Position numbers and translations under genes: made by a program. The notes beneath the pieces are model-generated. The model saw only the letters and a list, made by a program, of their open reading frames with translations. It was not told the origin of the DNA and ran no database searches. Shown piece after piece: positions 43,106 through 51,669 of a DNA stretch of 64,000 nucleotides. Positions within the stretch are counted from its first letter, which is position 1; each line of letters starts with the position of its first letter. Source of the stretch: JAGOFO01 sp964522105 (GTDB lineage Bacteria > Myxococcota_A > UBA9042 > DTJE01); the NCBI GenBank assembly GCA_964522105.1, contig CAZFVA010000013.1:1-64000 (forward strand), written 5' to 3'.

Positions 43106-45732
43106 TCCTGCTGTTTGTACCAGAGCCGGTGTGCCAGCGTAATCACGACTACAGTAACCATCAATGAAAGGGCCAGCGCGCTGCCAATGCGAATAATCGG
43201 CATGACTCCGAACAGATACAGGGAAGCGGCCCCGGCAGACAGCGCGCACGCAAAGAACATCGGGTAACGGCTTGTGCTTCCAGATTCATCGTTCAAGTAG
43301 TCTGACAGGAATAGCCACGCCAGCGGGGCGATCAGGTAGATTGACGCCGAGTTCGGATCTGCATTAATACCAAATACGCCGGACAGTGCGAATGTTGCCA
43401 GGGTGGCGGCCGCCCCCGCAGGAAGCACAAACAGGCGCGACGGGTTTCGCAGGCCGGTAAACATGACATAAATGGCGGCAACCATGAACAGAAGCAGCGC
43501 CGCCATCTTCAGCCCTGTCATCAGGCGATCTTCTGAAACCTTTGTGAATGCCGGGTAACCGCTGATTGTAACTTCAAGCTGTTCAGAGCCGTCCGGTTCA
43601 CCGGCCAGCAGGCTTGAAAGGATGCCACGGGCGCGCATCTTGAAGGTCTGAGGCGCATCAACTCCGGCGACAAGCATGTCGGTCAAGGTATTCGAGCCGT
43701 CTTCAATCTTGACGTTAAGCGCCCTGACAAGCATTGACTCTGCAAGCTTTGTGGCCATGTCGTCTGGATATTCCAGGGCTGTCCATGATGGCTGAGTCTT
43801 GATAATGGAAGCGATTTCCGCCGCATTCCTGCCAAGTCCGACCGCGACCGCAGTCCATTCTTCAGGTGTCGGATTCCAGGGCGATTCTTCAGAGTCGATC
43901 CAGTCCTTCACAGACTTTATGACGGCCTCGTTATTGACCTGTCCCGCTCTGGCAGACCCGGCACTGACGACCTGATCAATGCGACCTTCGGGCAGGCGTA
44001 CGTTGTATCTGTTTGAAATCGCTTTCAAGCGCAGCCTGGCTGCCTGCGGGCCGATTTCTGCTGAAGACGCGACGGCATCTTCAACGACTTTAATCAGTTC
44101 TGCGTTCTTGTTTTTTGAATTGGCCGGCACTCTGATTGCCAGCATGGCTTCGTCGCGGTCGTGTGTTATCAGTGATTTGACTTCTTCGATGCCCGCGATG
44201 AAGAACATGATGTCGCGTACCTGTCCATCTGTCGGTGGAATCCAGTACGTGCCTGTCATGCCGGACGCAAGGTAGGCCAGCACTTGAGTTATTGACCGCA
44301 CATCTGCGAATTGCCCGGACCCTTCGATAATGTCCGTGAACCGCATAAGCCGGTTCAGCGGCGCCGCTTTGCTGAAGTCGCCCTTGACGCTTACCTGCAG
44401 AATCTCGTTTCCGCCAAGCTTTCTGTCAAAGAAATCAACGCCTTTGCCGACGTCTTCTTTCGGTGAAAACATGTCTTCAAGTGATACAGCAAATTTGAAG
44501 TTGCTGATTGAAAATAGCGACAGGCCAATAACGCCGACCGCACACAGCATCGCGAATGCACGGACTGCGCCGCGTGCGTTCTGTCTTGACGGGACCGGGG
44601 TGGTAAGCTCCGGCGCAGGTTTCAGAAGCGTCATAATCGGGATGATGAACAGCACGGATGATACTGCCAGAACTACGAATCCGATCGCCACGGCAAGGCT
44701 GAAGCCGTTCAAGAACGGAATTGAAACGTTTACGTAGTTAAGCCAGGCCGTAACGACGGCGAATCCAATGGCGGCCACAAGGAACATTGCGATCGATTTA
44801 ATTGGAAAAAAGGTCTGCAGTCCGCGAGTCCGGCCCTCGGCAACTCTGGCAAATACCAGGGCGCCTAAGGTCAGAAGCAGAAGAGACCCGTTCAGCACCG
44901 GCATGGTAACGGGAATCCCGAGGATTTTGAGGGTCCCCAGCCACCACGCCAGCGGCAGAGCGGCGCACAGCAGTGTCAGCAGGAATGCGGCCGGTCGGCG
45001 CAGACCGATGAACAGAACTACGAACAGGGCTATTGCGAACACCGGGACGACCCAGCGCAGCGCATCAATGATTCTTTTCGACACCTGGTAGATGGCGAAG
45101 GCCGAGCCGAAGTAGTAAGAAGACAAAGGTCCGCGTTCTTCCTCGACGATGCTGATAATTCTGGCCGCCAGATCTGCCGAATCTGCCCCGTCAGCAAGTT
45201 TGACCATGACGACGTAGGCCTTCATGTCGTGTGATATGAAGGCACCGGGAACCTGCGTATTGCCCTGAATCTTGCTTGCCAGCGCGTCCAGCCCTTCCTG
45301 GGTCGTCGGGACTGCAGGAACCAGATTGTCGACGTTTAAGGTGCCTTCTTCGTCAATCTCGGTGGCGTCAATGTTGATTACGCTTTTTGCTGACAGGACC
45401 CCGTCCTTTTTCATTTCCTCGATGCGTTTCGTGATTGTGGCGACCCGGGTCAGGCCTTCGGATGTCAATGGTAGTGACGGTTCTTCAAGGCCGATCATAA
45501 GATTGTTCAGGGCCCCGAATCTTGAATTCAGATCCTGCCAGAACGTGACTTCCTTGATGTCCTGCGGAAGAAACGCGGTCGGGCTGTCGTCAACCTTCAA
45601 GGCCGGAAACTGGCTGAGCGTGATGCCGGTAATAACGGTCGCGACTATAAGCATCGCAATGCGTTTATTAACCAGAAAGTCGTGAACTTTTTCCCATGTA
45701 TCACGGCACATTGCTGGAATTTGTCCGGTCAT
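43102..45732 (-). CDS. MMPL/RND-superfamily exporter (HpnN-like)
   Basis: An 876-residue inner-membrane protein. One N-terminal membrane helix (about 25-45) is followed by a periplasmic loop, a block of five or six helices (about 225-390), a second large loop and a final block of helices (about 725-870), the two-fold RND plan with sterol-sensing-domain-like membrane halves. It resembles HpnN and other hydrophobe/lipid exporters, not the multidrug HAE1 type. It ends an operon with a LolA-like carrier, an outer-membrane barrel and a lipoprotein, so it probably moves a lipid or other hydrophobic molecule across the envelope. ATG 45732 (GGAG upstream) is preferred to 45756. Confidence 0.85.
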   Translation of the reverse strand: MTGQIPAMCRDTWEKVHDFLVNKRIAMLIVATVITGITLSQFPALKVDDSPTAFLPQDIKEVTFWQDLNSRFGALNNLMIGLEEPSLPLTSEGLTRVATITKRIEEMKKDGVLSAKSVINIDATEIDEEGTLNVDNLVPAVPTTQEGLDALASKIQGNTQVPGAFISHDMKAYVVMVKLADGADSADLAARIISIVEEERGPLSSYYFGSAFAIYQVSKRIIDALRWVVPVFAIALFVVLFIGLRRPAAFLLTLLCAALPLAWWLGTLKILGIPVTMPVLNGSLLLLTLGALVFARVAEGRTRGLQTFFPIKSIAMFLVAAIGFAVVTAWLNYVNVSIPFLNGFSLAVAIGFVVLAVSSVLFIIPIMTLLKPAPELTTPVPSRQNARGAVRAFAMLCAVGVIGLSLFSISNFKFAVSLEDMFSPKEDVGKGVDFFDRKLGGNEILQVSVKGDFSKAAPLNRLMRFTDIIEGSGQFADVRSITQVLAYLASGMTGTYWIPPTDGQVRDIMFFIAGIEEVKSLITHDRDEAMLAIRVPANSKNKNAELIKVVEDAVASSAEIGPQAARLRLKAISNRYNVRLPEGRIDQVVSAGSARAGQVNNEAVIKSVKDWIDSEESPWNPTPEEWTAVAVGLGRNAAEIASIIKTQPSWTALEYPDDMATKLAESMLVRALNVKIEDGSNTLTDMLVAGVDAPQTFKMRARGILSSLLAGEPDGSEQLEVTISGYPAFTKVSEDRLMTGLKMAALLLFMVAAIYVMFTGLRNPSRLFVLPAGAAATLATFALSGVFGINADPNSASIYLIAPLAWLFLSDYLNDESGSTSRYPMFFACALSAGAASLYLFGVMPIIRIGSALALSLMVTVVVITLAHRLWYKQQD

Positions 45733-45783
45733 TTTTTGACTCCAGGCGGTCACCACAGAGGGTGGCTTCCGAATTGGTGGATG

Positions 45784-46743
45784 CTACGGGGCCGTTCTGA
45801 ACAGTGCCTTGTGGTCGGCTACCAGGGTTGCGCAGTCGAATGCATCGTCGACGCGCCTGAACTGGTATCCGGTGCCTTCCGTACCCGGCGCAACGGCGGC
45901 TCCGTTGTTGAGCAGTGGCTGATTTGCCCCTAGAACCTTTTCTTCAACCTCGAACGTCATGGCCCCGGTTATCCAGCGGCCGTCTTCCGACATGGTGCCT
46001 TCGTCCAAACTGAACTTAACGCGTTTGGCCATGTAGCGCTCGCCGGTGGTCGGGGCATCCCACAGAACAAGAGAAACGGCAATTGTGACGCCGGGATTTG
46101 TGTCGCTGTCGATGTCCGGGTAGTTGTCCAGATTTACGTCGGTCGGAAATGGATCATCGGCCCCGATGGTCCCGGCCAGGGCCCAGGTCCAAACAATTTC
46201 CTGAACGCTGACGGTATCGCCATTGGTTGCGACAATTACAGGGACCTCCGCAATCGCGTCCCGCAAAGCCGGCTTCGTGGTTGTCGTTGTATTGAAATCA
46301 GCCGTTGGTTCAACATCGATCAGTTCGTCGCAGAACGTAAGCGAAAGGCCGTCTGTCGTCTTTTCGGCAATGAACAGGTCGGTTGTTGCCATCGGGCGCT
46401 CGCCAACCATCGGGACCGTCATGATGCCATTGGAAACCAGTCTTGCCGCCCATTTTCCATCAAGGCCCACGTAGGACACGTCGGGCCAGATTGTGTCATC
46501 AACGATGACGCCATCATTTTCGACCGGCAAATCGGTCACGACGTCAGTCTGAACGTTGTCTTCAATAATGTCCGTCACGATGACTTCACCGGATACGTCC
46601 GGCACATCGGGCGGATACAATTTGTCCATTCTGTCCAGTCCGTCAACGCCCCAGCCGCAGCCAATCTGGCTGAAGGCCGCGACAAGCGACATGACTGCGA
46701 CAAGTCCGGGCAGGAGACCAATATCAGTCTTCACTGTTTTCAT
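45784..46743 (-). CDS. Lipoprotein of the lipid-export operon
   Basis: A 319-residue lipoprotein: signal peptide with lipobox SQIGC (Cys29), an acidic Asp/Val linker (about 45-85: VIVTDIIEDNVQTDVVTDLP), then a globular domain of about 230 residues (VGLDGKWAARLVSNG onward) that looks like a beta-rich lipocalin-like or unknown fold. I do not recognise a family. The 10-base gap to the barrel gene and 51-base gap to the exporter place it in the same operon. ATG 46743 is used because AGGAGA lies 7 bases before it and touches the ATG at 46749. Confidence 0.75.
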   Translation of the reverse strand: MKTVKTDIGLLPGLVAVMSLVAAFSQIGCGWGVDGLDRMDKLYPPDVPDVSGEVIVTDIIEDNVQTDVVTDLPVENDGVIVDDTIWPDVSYVGLDGKWAARLVSNGIMTVPMVGERPMATTDLFIAEKTTDGLSLTFCDELIDVEPTADFNTTTTTKPALRDAIAEVPVIVATNGDTVSVQEIVWTWALAGTIGADDPFPTDVNLDNYPDIDSDTNPGVTIAVSLVLWDAPTTGERYMAKRVKFSLDEGTMSEDGRWITGAMTFEVEEKVLGANQPLLNNGAAVAPGTEGTGYQFRRVDDAFDCATLVADHKALFRTAP

Positions 46744-46753
46744 AATCATTCTC

Positions 46754-48463
46754 CTACCAGTTCACTTTTGCTTTAAAGAACACGACGTTGCGCCCTGATG
46801 CGAGCTGCCCGAAGCGTGACTTGTCCGCGTATTCCGGGATTATCATGCTGACGGCTTTAGCGGCGTCGATTTTCGTCAGGTCACTTACGTCCAGTTCCCT
46901 GGCCATTGTGGGCTGGGTAGGTCCGAAAAAGCCCATGTACCCGAGGCTCAGTTCAACTGCCGGGACGACTGTCCAGGTGACAGTTGGAAACAGCATGAAA
47001 GACAGGTCGTCGCAGTTCAGCGCTGATGTCAGCCTGATCAGCAACTCGTTGTCAAAGAACATCAGATCAAGGTTCGGGACAAAGTAGTTGTGCAGGCCGT
47101 ACATGTCGTTGAATTCATCATAGAATCCGCGGACATACTGGACATTGATGTAAATCCAGTCCTTGTATGACCAGTCGGCGCCGATTGTAGCCTTGATGAA
47201 CGGAGTCGTCGGCACGTTGACGTTTGAAGAACTGAGCAGCAACTTGCCGTCCAGGTACGTCCTGAATCCGAAGTTGACCTGTTCCGGGAAAATCAGCGCG
47301 GCCTCAGCAAAGAAGCCGGGAACCCACTTGTTTGATGACGAATACGAAAAGTCGGCGCCAAGGACGTGCATTCTGGGATAGTACGTTTCTGCCAGCACGT
47401 TGACGTTCAGTTTTTTCTTATCGTAGGCTTCGTAGTCGGTTACCGACGCCGTAGGTTCCGGGGCCTTGCCCGGGCTGACGATATCGACCAGACCCCAGTA
47501 AGCTACCGGGAACTGGAACCTGCCGTAGAAGTACGACAGTGAAAAAGTTACCGGGTCGATGTTGAACTGGAATTTCAGTGCAGCCTGTGTGTTGGCGATG
47601 TCAAAATTCGGTGTCCATACGCCGACTTCCGGCTCGTTGATGCGCGCGTAATTGTTAAGAAGTGCGATGAATTGCTCGCGGGTGATCTTGCCTGATCCGA
47701 CAAGCGCCAGGGCGTCGCCCATAAGGCCGTCGGGCAGAGCAGCCAGCAATGCATCGGTGTCGATGTCGCCAAGCCCGCCACCATTCATCATGGCGTTTGT
47801 GTCCATCGGCATGGCCGGGAAGCCGGTTACATTGCCGTTGGCATCGCGGGGAAGTGCGAACGCGTTCTTGGCGGATCGTGGAAGCTGGGCCGGTTTGAAA
47901 ATAGGTTCCCAGACTGCCGTAATAGTCAGCCAGTCGGTCGGGTAGATGTTGATTTCGATCATTTCGTTCGGGACTTTAGCAAAGAAATCGAGCGGGTCCG
48001 AAAAGTCCCTGGCGTTCAGGTTGTCGGTCGGGTTGAACATGTCGGCTGTGCCCCATGTCTCGATGACACGGCCGATCTTGAAGTCCATCTTGCTCCACGG
48101 AACTCCCTTGACCATCAGGTATGCTTCGTTCAGTTGAAAATCCCACGGGTCAATCGGGCCGCGTTTCGCCAGGTCTACCAGGTTGATTCCGTCATACAGG
48201 CCGTACAGGCGAAATCGGATATCTGTGACTATGGCGACTTTGCTGTTCGGGTCGATGCGAAGCTTGAAATTCAGGTCGTTCCGGTTTGTGTCAAAGCGGT
48301 AACCATCGCCGGGGACCGGGCCACGGTTGTTTTCCACGATGAAACTGACGTCACTCTGCAGGTACCCTGAAAACGACAGAATATCGGTCCAGTTGGCGGA
48401 TGCCGGAACAGATATCAGCACCGCAAGCAGGGCCGGCAGAACACAGGCAATCATTTTTTTCAT
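46754..48463 (-). CDS. Outer-membrane beta-barrel protein (DUF1302-like) of the export operon
   Basis: A 569-residue exported protein with a signal peptide (about 1-22, ending PASA) and long alternating strands (for example LSFSGYLQSDVSF, KFQFNIDPVTFSLSYFYG, GLHNYFVPNLDLMFFD) ending in a terminal Trp strand KAKVNW. It resembles DUF1302-type or alginate-porin-like barrels that accompany RND exporters. Start ATG 48463 follows the LolA-like stop by one base, so translation is coupled. Probably the outer-membrane end of a lipid-transport chain. Confidence 0.75.
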   Translation of the reverse strand: MKKMIACVLPALLAVLISVPASANWTDILSFSGYLQSDVSFIVENNRGPVPGDGYRFDTNRNDLNFKLRIDPNSKVAIVTDIRFRLYGLYDGINLVDLAKRGPIDPWDFQLNEAYLMVKGVPWSKMDFKIGRVIETWGTADMFNPTDNLNARDFSDPLDFFAKVPNEMIEINIYPTDWLTITAVWEPIFKPAQLPRSAKNAFALPRDANGNVTGFPAMPMDTNAMMNGGGLGDIDTDALLAALPDGLMGDALALVGSGKITREQFIALLNNYARINEPEVGVWTPNFDIANTQAALKFQFNIDPVTFSLSYFYGRFQFPVAYWGLVDIVSPGKAPEPTASVTDYEAYDKKKLNVNVLAETYYPRMHVLGADFSYSSSNKWVPGFFAEAALIFPEQVNFGFRTYLDGKLLLSSSNVNVPTTPFIKATIGADWSYKDWIYINVQYVRGFYDEFNDMYGLHNYFVPNLDLMFFDNELLIRLTSALNCDDLSFMLFPTVTWTVVPAVELSLGYMGFFGPTQPTMARELDVSDLTKIDAAKAVSMIIPEYADKSRFGQLASGRNVVFFKAKVNW

Positions 48464-48464
48464 T

Positions 48465-49196
48465 TCAGCGGCCCCACTCAAGTTCGCGCTTCGAGAACAT
48501 GTCGTCCTTGTAGCCCTGGTTAATTTTGAATTCGCGGACTTCAAGTTTTGTTTTGTGTTTGCTGCGGCCATCACTGATGACGACGAACTGATTGCGGAAG
48601 CATCCGCCCCAGTCCTTCATTCCGGTGTTTGTAAACGTCTTGATAAGCTCATTTTTGTCGTTGTAATAGGCGAATTCGGCAAGCTGATAATTCTTTTTAT
48701 CGATCTTGATTTTTGTTGTCGGGAACGGCGCATTTTCCAGCGCTGTGGCCGTAATGTACCAGTATTGTTCGTCTTCTTTGTCCAGAACTGGCTTGTAAGC
48801 CTTGACCCAGCTCGTGAAAGCCATGTCGTCGCTCGTCATGTCCGAACCCGCAAAGGACTGGCCCATCTTATGTGCGGCAATGCGCCGTGTCTTTTTCTGC
48901 GATGGCAGGTATGCATAAACTTCGGACGGGCTTTTCACCAGGGTCGCCATGCCCTTGACTTCGCCTGAAAGGAACTTCAGAAGGCGCTGGCTGCCTTTCT
49001 GGTAGATGTCGTAGTCATACGTTTTTTCGGATCCGTTTACGTCAACGACGATCATGTGAATTGACATGAACGAGTCCTGATAGCCGTTCGTCACGTCGTC
49101 CATCTTTTTGAATACGCTGTCTACGTCTTCTGCAAAAGAAGAGGCAGGAATCAAAACTGAAAATAATGTTGCTGCCAGAATTCTTGAGTACTTCAT
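48465..49196 (-). CDS. LolA-like outer-membrane lipoprotein-sorting family protein (TP0789 type)
   Basis: A 243-residue periplasmic protein: signal peptide (about 1-22), then the LolA/TP0789 pattern with DVNGSEKTYDYDIYQKG, FLSGEVKGMATLVKSP, YLPSQKKTRRIAAHKMGQSF and SDDMAF. This family forms an open half-barrel that carries lipids or lipoproteins and is commonly coded next to MMPL/RND exporters. First gene of the four-gene operon. ATG 49196 follows ATGGAGG. A sigma-54-like promoter lies 46-61 bases upstream. Confidence 0.88.
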   Translation of the reverse strand: MKYSRILAATLFSVLIPASSFAEDVDSVFKKMDDVTNGYQDSFMSIHMIVVDVNGSEKTYDYDIYQKGSQRLLKFLSGEVKGMATLVKSPSEVYAYLPSQKKTRRIAAHKMGQSFAGSDMTSDDMAFTSWVKAYKPVLDKEDEQYWYITATALENAPFPTTKIKIDKKNYQLAEFAYYNDKNELIKTFTNTGMKDWGGCFRNQFVVISDGRSKHKTKLEVREFKINQGYKDDMFSKRELEWGR

Positions 49197-49241
49197 TATT
49201 AACCTCCATTTTCCTGAAACAAATCAGGTGACGCGTTTATT

Positions 49242-49257
49242 AGCCAGAATCGGGCCA
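49242..49257 (-). promoter_or_regulatory. Candidate sigma-54 promoter of the LolA-like/RND operon
   Basis: On the minus strand this reads TGGCCCGATTCTGGCT, with GG and GC 10 bases apart as required by sigma-54. Predicted start near 49231, 35 bases before ATG 49196. Two dyads at 49365-49419 lie 135-190 bases upstream, where enhancer sites of NtrC-type activators usually sit. Confidence 0.5.
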
Positions 49258-49364
49258 ATTCTAACCTGCCGACGAATGTTTTTGAAAACTCGTGTCGTTT
49301 CAAACTGTTTCATTTGCGTTCTTTTTTGTCCGGGCCGCCTTGCTGGCTGGTTTGCCGGATGATC

Positions 49365-49419
49365 TGTGCGTATGCGCACACGTTGCCAGGCCGGGTGCCG
49401 GAAGTGTGCGTCATCGCAC
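49365..49419. promoter_or_regulatory. Two related dyads 40 bases apart in a divergent control region
   Basis: TGTGCG-TATG-CGCACA (49365-49380) and GTGCG-TCAT-CGCAC (49406-49419) share the core GTGCG-N4-CGCAC and have centres exactly 40 bases apart, about four helical turns. They lie in the 336-base region 49197-49532, which holds no gene, between the LolA-like operon (minus) and a PilZ gene (plus). Likely regulator-binding sites; no clear sigma-70 promoter for the PilZ gene was found in the AT-rich stretch 49440-49500. Confidence 0.55.
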
Positions 49420-49532
49420 GAACCGCGCACCGTGGGCATTGATCAGATTTATTTTAGAATTACTCAAACATATTGAATAATAAGGACAGTGTTTAATACA
49501 ATCAGCTAAGGCGGCATAGTGAAGAAAACGTC

Positions 49533-50672
49533 ATGAAGGAGCGAAGAAAGGTTCATCGGCGGCCACTCGACTTCGAAGTCACATGCTACATAGACGGGGC
49601 TCGCCTGGAAGCCCACGCGCTTGATATCAGTGTCGGTGGCGTTTTCGTAGGCACAGATATGGCCCGTCCCGTTCCGATTGGTGCTCTGGCGGGGCTCGTC
49701 TTTGTTTCTGAAAGTGCCGGCGTCAGCACGACATTCCTTTTCGGCAGGGTAGTTCGCAAGCAGGATGTTCCTGTGCGCGGCTTTGCTGTTGAGTGGGAAA
49801 AGGCTGTTTCTGCCGGTGCGCCTGATGAATTAAAGGTTTTTCTGGATCAGCTTCTTGGTCTTGCCAACCCTGTGATCGAGCTTGAGTCAGTCAGCGGTTC
49901 AGGCGCCGGGTCGGGTCTGACAAGAAGTGTATATAGATTTCCTGTGCGGGAAGGTGCGCGTTCCGATTCCTCGGGGACTGTTACCTCACGCGCTTTTGAA
50001 GATGAATCGTTTGTTGATATACCGTTTCTATATGATTCTGATGATGCCGTTACTGCTCAGGATAATGACGAAAGCGACGCAGGCATCGAAATTGACCAGC
50101 CTGTTGTACCCCCGATGGCAGTTTCAGCGCCTCACGCATCTTCAGATTCAGATAAGGTCTTTGATGACCTTCAGTTCTGTTTTGAAAATCTTGATGTAAG
50201 TGATGAAGAAATTTCGCTGGTTACGATTACAACCGGTGTGCCAGTCGGGCATTCCGCCGAGTCTGAAACGGTTGTGGATGCCCATATTACGGCTACAGGG
50301 CACGGTCGGGCCGGACAGGTTTCGTCGGTTGTGGAAAAGTCTGATACCGTCATGCCATGTTCAGTCAATGGTGTTCTTGTAATGCGCGGGGTACACCTTC
50401 CGGTCGCCATTACTCAGATTGGCCTGACTGCGGCAATGGTAGCTTCCCCGTTCGTGCCTGTTGACGACACTGAAAAGCTCGAGCTTTCTTTCTTTATTGG
50501 AACGAAGCGCGGCGAGACTCTTCTGAAATGTCACGGAAGGATGACTTCGGTTGTTACAGGTAAAGAACCTGGATTCAGAATGGTCTTTTCAAGGCTTGAT
50601 GAAGGGGCTTCGCCTGGAATTCTGCGCAGGTATTTGAAGTGGCTTCATTTCAATAATGTGGCCGGGTCCTGA
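49533..50672 (+). CDS. PilZ-domain protein with second PilZ-like C-terminal domain
   Basis: A 379-residue soluble protein. The N-terminal PilZ domain (about 1-110) has the c-di-GMP motif as RKVHR (residues 5-9) and DISVGG (about 32-37). A variable acidic middle (about 120-260) follows, then a second PilZ-like domain (about 265-375: VNGVLVMRGVHLPVAITQIG) that lacks the RxxxR motif, ending SPGILRRYLKWLHFN. The N-terminus resembles the myxobacterial PilZ group. It could respond to c-di-GMP and regulate motility or surface genes. Convergent with a paralogue 6 bases away. Confidence 0.8.
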   Translation: MKERRKVHRRPLDFEVTCYIDGARLEAHALDISVGGVFVGTDMARPVPIGALAGLVFVSESAGVSTTFLFGRVVRKQDVPVRGFAVEWEKAVSAGAPDELKVFLDQLLGLANPVIELESVSGSGAGSGLTRSVYRFPVREGARSDSSGTVTSRAFEDESFVDIPFLYDSDDAVTAQDNDESDAGIEIDQPVVPPMAVSAPHASSDSDKVFDDLQFCFENLDVSDEEISLVTITTGVPVGHSAESETVVDAHITATGHGRAGQVSSVVEKSDTVMPCSVNGVLVMRGVHLPVAITQIGLTAAMVASPFVPVDDTEKLELSFFIGTKRGETLLKCHGRMTSVVTGKEPGFRMVFSRLDEGASPGILRRYLKWLHFNNVAGS

Positions 50673-50678
50673 AGATTG

Positions 50679-51542
50679 TCAGTTTGAGTTTTTTGTTGTC
50701 TGATCTGGTGACTTTGCAAGTTGGTGAAACTGCAGCCATTTCAGATACCGTGAATATATCCCGGGCGATTCACCTTCATCTACAAAACCAAATGCTACCG
50801 GCAGGTTCTGCAAATCATTCGGATCTATCAGCTTGATTTCGCCCCGCGCCAGGATTGGCGCAAATCCTTCTCTGGTCGGTATCTCGAAATGCAGTTCGAC
50901 GCGTGACCACCACTGGTCGTGTTCAACAACAGTGCGGACCATTGCCGAGGTAATTCCCAGTTTGGTAATCAACACCGGGAATTTTCTTTGGCCCTCCATA
51001 AGGAAGCCCTTGATATAGCAATCAAAACTGGTGTCTTCGCGTTTGATGAATCCGGTAAGGGCCCCTTCAGACGCCGATTTGTTCAGGTTTCTGTTTACAG
51101 CGGAAAAGCGCATATCCGGTGACGCTGTTGTTGCCGGTGCCGACGGATTGTCTTCAAATTTATAGACGCTCCTGGGTCCGCGGTTGGTTGATTCGGATAC
51201 TATTTTTGGATTCCGGATTTCGAAAAGGACCAGCAGGAATTTTGCCAGAGCATCCGGGGATCCTGCGCAGACAGCTTTTTCCCAGCACAGCCCCAGGCCT
51301 TCGTCAGGGGTTTCCTGGTGGCGGGCCACTTTGCCGAAAATGAACGTCGTACTGGAGTGTGAGCCACCCGGGAACACAAGACCGACAAGGGCCCCGTTGT
51401 TGATGGCTTTCGAATTCGGCGTCTTGACAAACATGCCGCCAAGGCTGATGTCTTTAGCCAGGGCGTCAAAACGCTGCCCGTCAATGTAGCAGATGACTTC
51501 CCCTTGAAGTGGTTTTCGCTGATGAACTCGCTTTTCCTGCAT
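50679..51542 (-). CDS. PilZ-domain protein, paralogue of the 49533 gene
   Basis: A 287-residue protein with the same plan as its neighbour but a shorter middle: RVHQR (residues 5-9) and DISLGG (about 32-37) in the N-terminal PilZ domain, and a C-terminal domain (about 170-275) ending SPGIYSRYLKWLQFHQ. The pair share start (EKR/ERR-VHxRPL-like), domain order and ending, so they arose by duplication and now face each other. Both keep the c-di-GMP motif. Starts at ATG 51542; a dyad lies 30-47 bases upstream. Confidence 0.8.
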   Translation of the reverse strand: MQEKRVHQRKPLQGEVICYIDGQRFDALAKDISLGGMFVKTPNSKAINNGALVGLVFPGGSHSSTTFIFGKVARHQETPDEGLGLCWEKAVCAGSPDALAKFLLVLFEIRNPKIVSESTNRGPRSVYKFEDNPSAPATTASPDMRFSAVNRNLNKSASEGALTGFIKREDTSFDCYIKGFLMEGQRKFPVLITKLGITSAMVRTVVEHDQWWSRVELHFEIPTREGFAPILARGEIKLIDPNDLQNLPVAFGFVDEGESPGIYSRYLKWLQFHQLAKSPDQTTKNSN

Positions 51543-51571
51543 GCTGGCCCCCCCTGGTGCCCCGATCGATT

Positions 51572-51589
51572 GCAGTTATTATCAACTGC
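51572..51589 (-). promoter_or_regulatory. Inverted repeat over a -10-like element before the minus-strand PilZ gene
   Basis: GCAGTT-ATTATC-AACTGC is a perfect 6-6-6 dyad whose spacer reads GATAAT on the minus strand. It could be a repressor site on the promoter, though no good -35 is visible. The rest of the 127-base gap to gpmA shows nothing clear. Confidence 0.3.
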
Positions 51590-51669
51590 TAATGGCGTAC
51601 TTTACTGTAAGTCCTTGAGATACTAATAATTCGCGCATAAAGAATGTTGGGGGACGGTTGGAAGCGGGA

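Noticed and set aside
48327..48968. 213-residue plus-strand frame
   Set aside because: Antisense to the LolA-like and barrel genes; no supporting motif.
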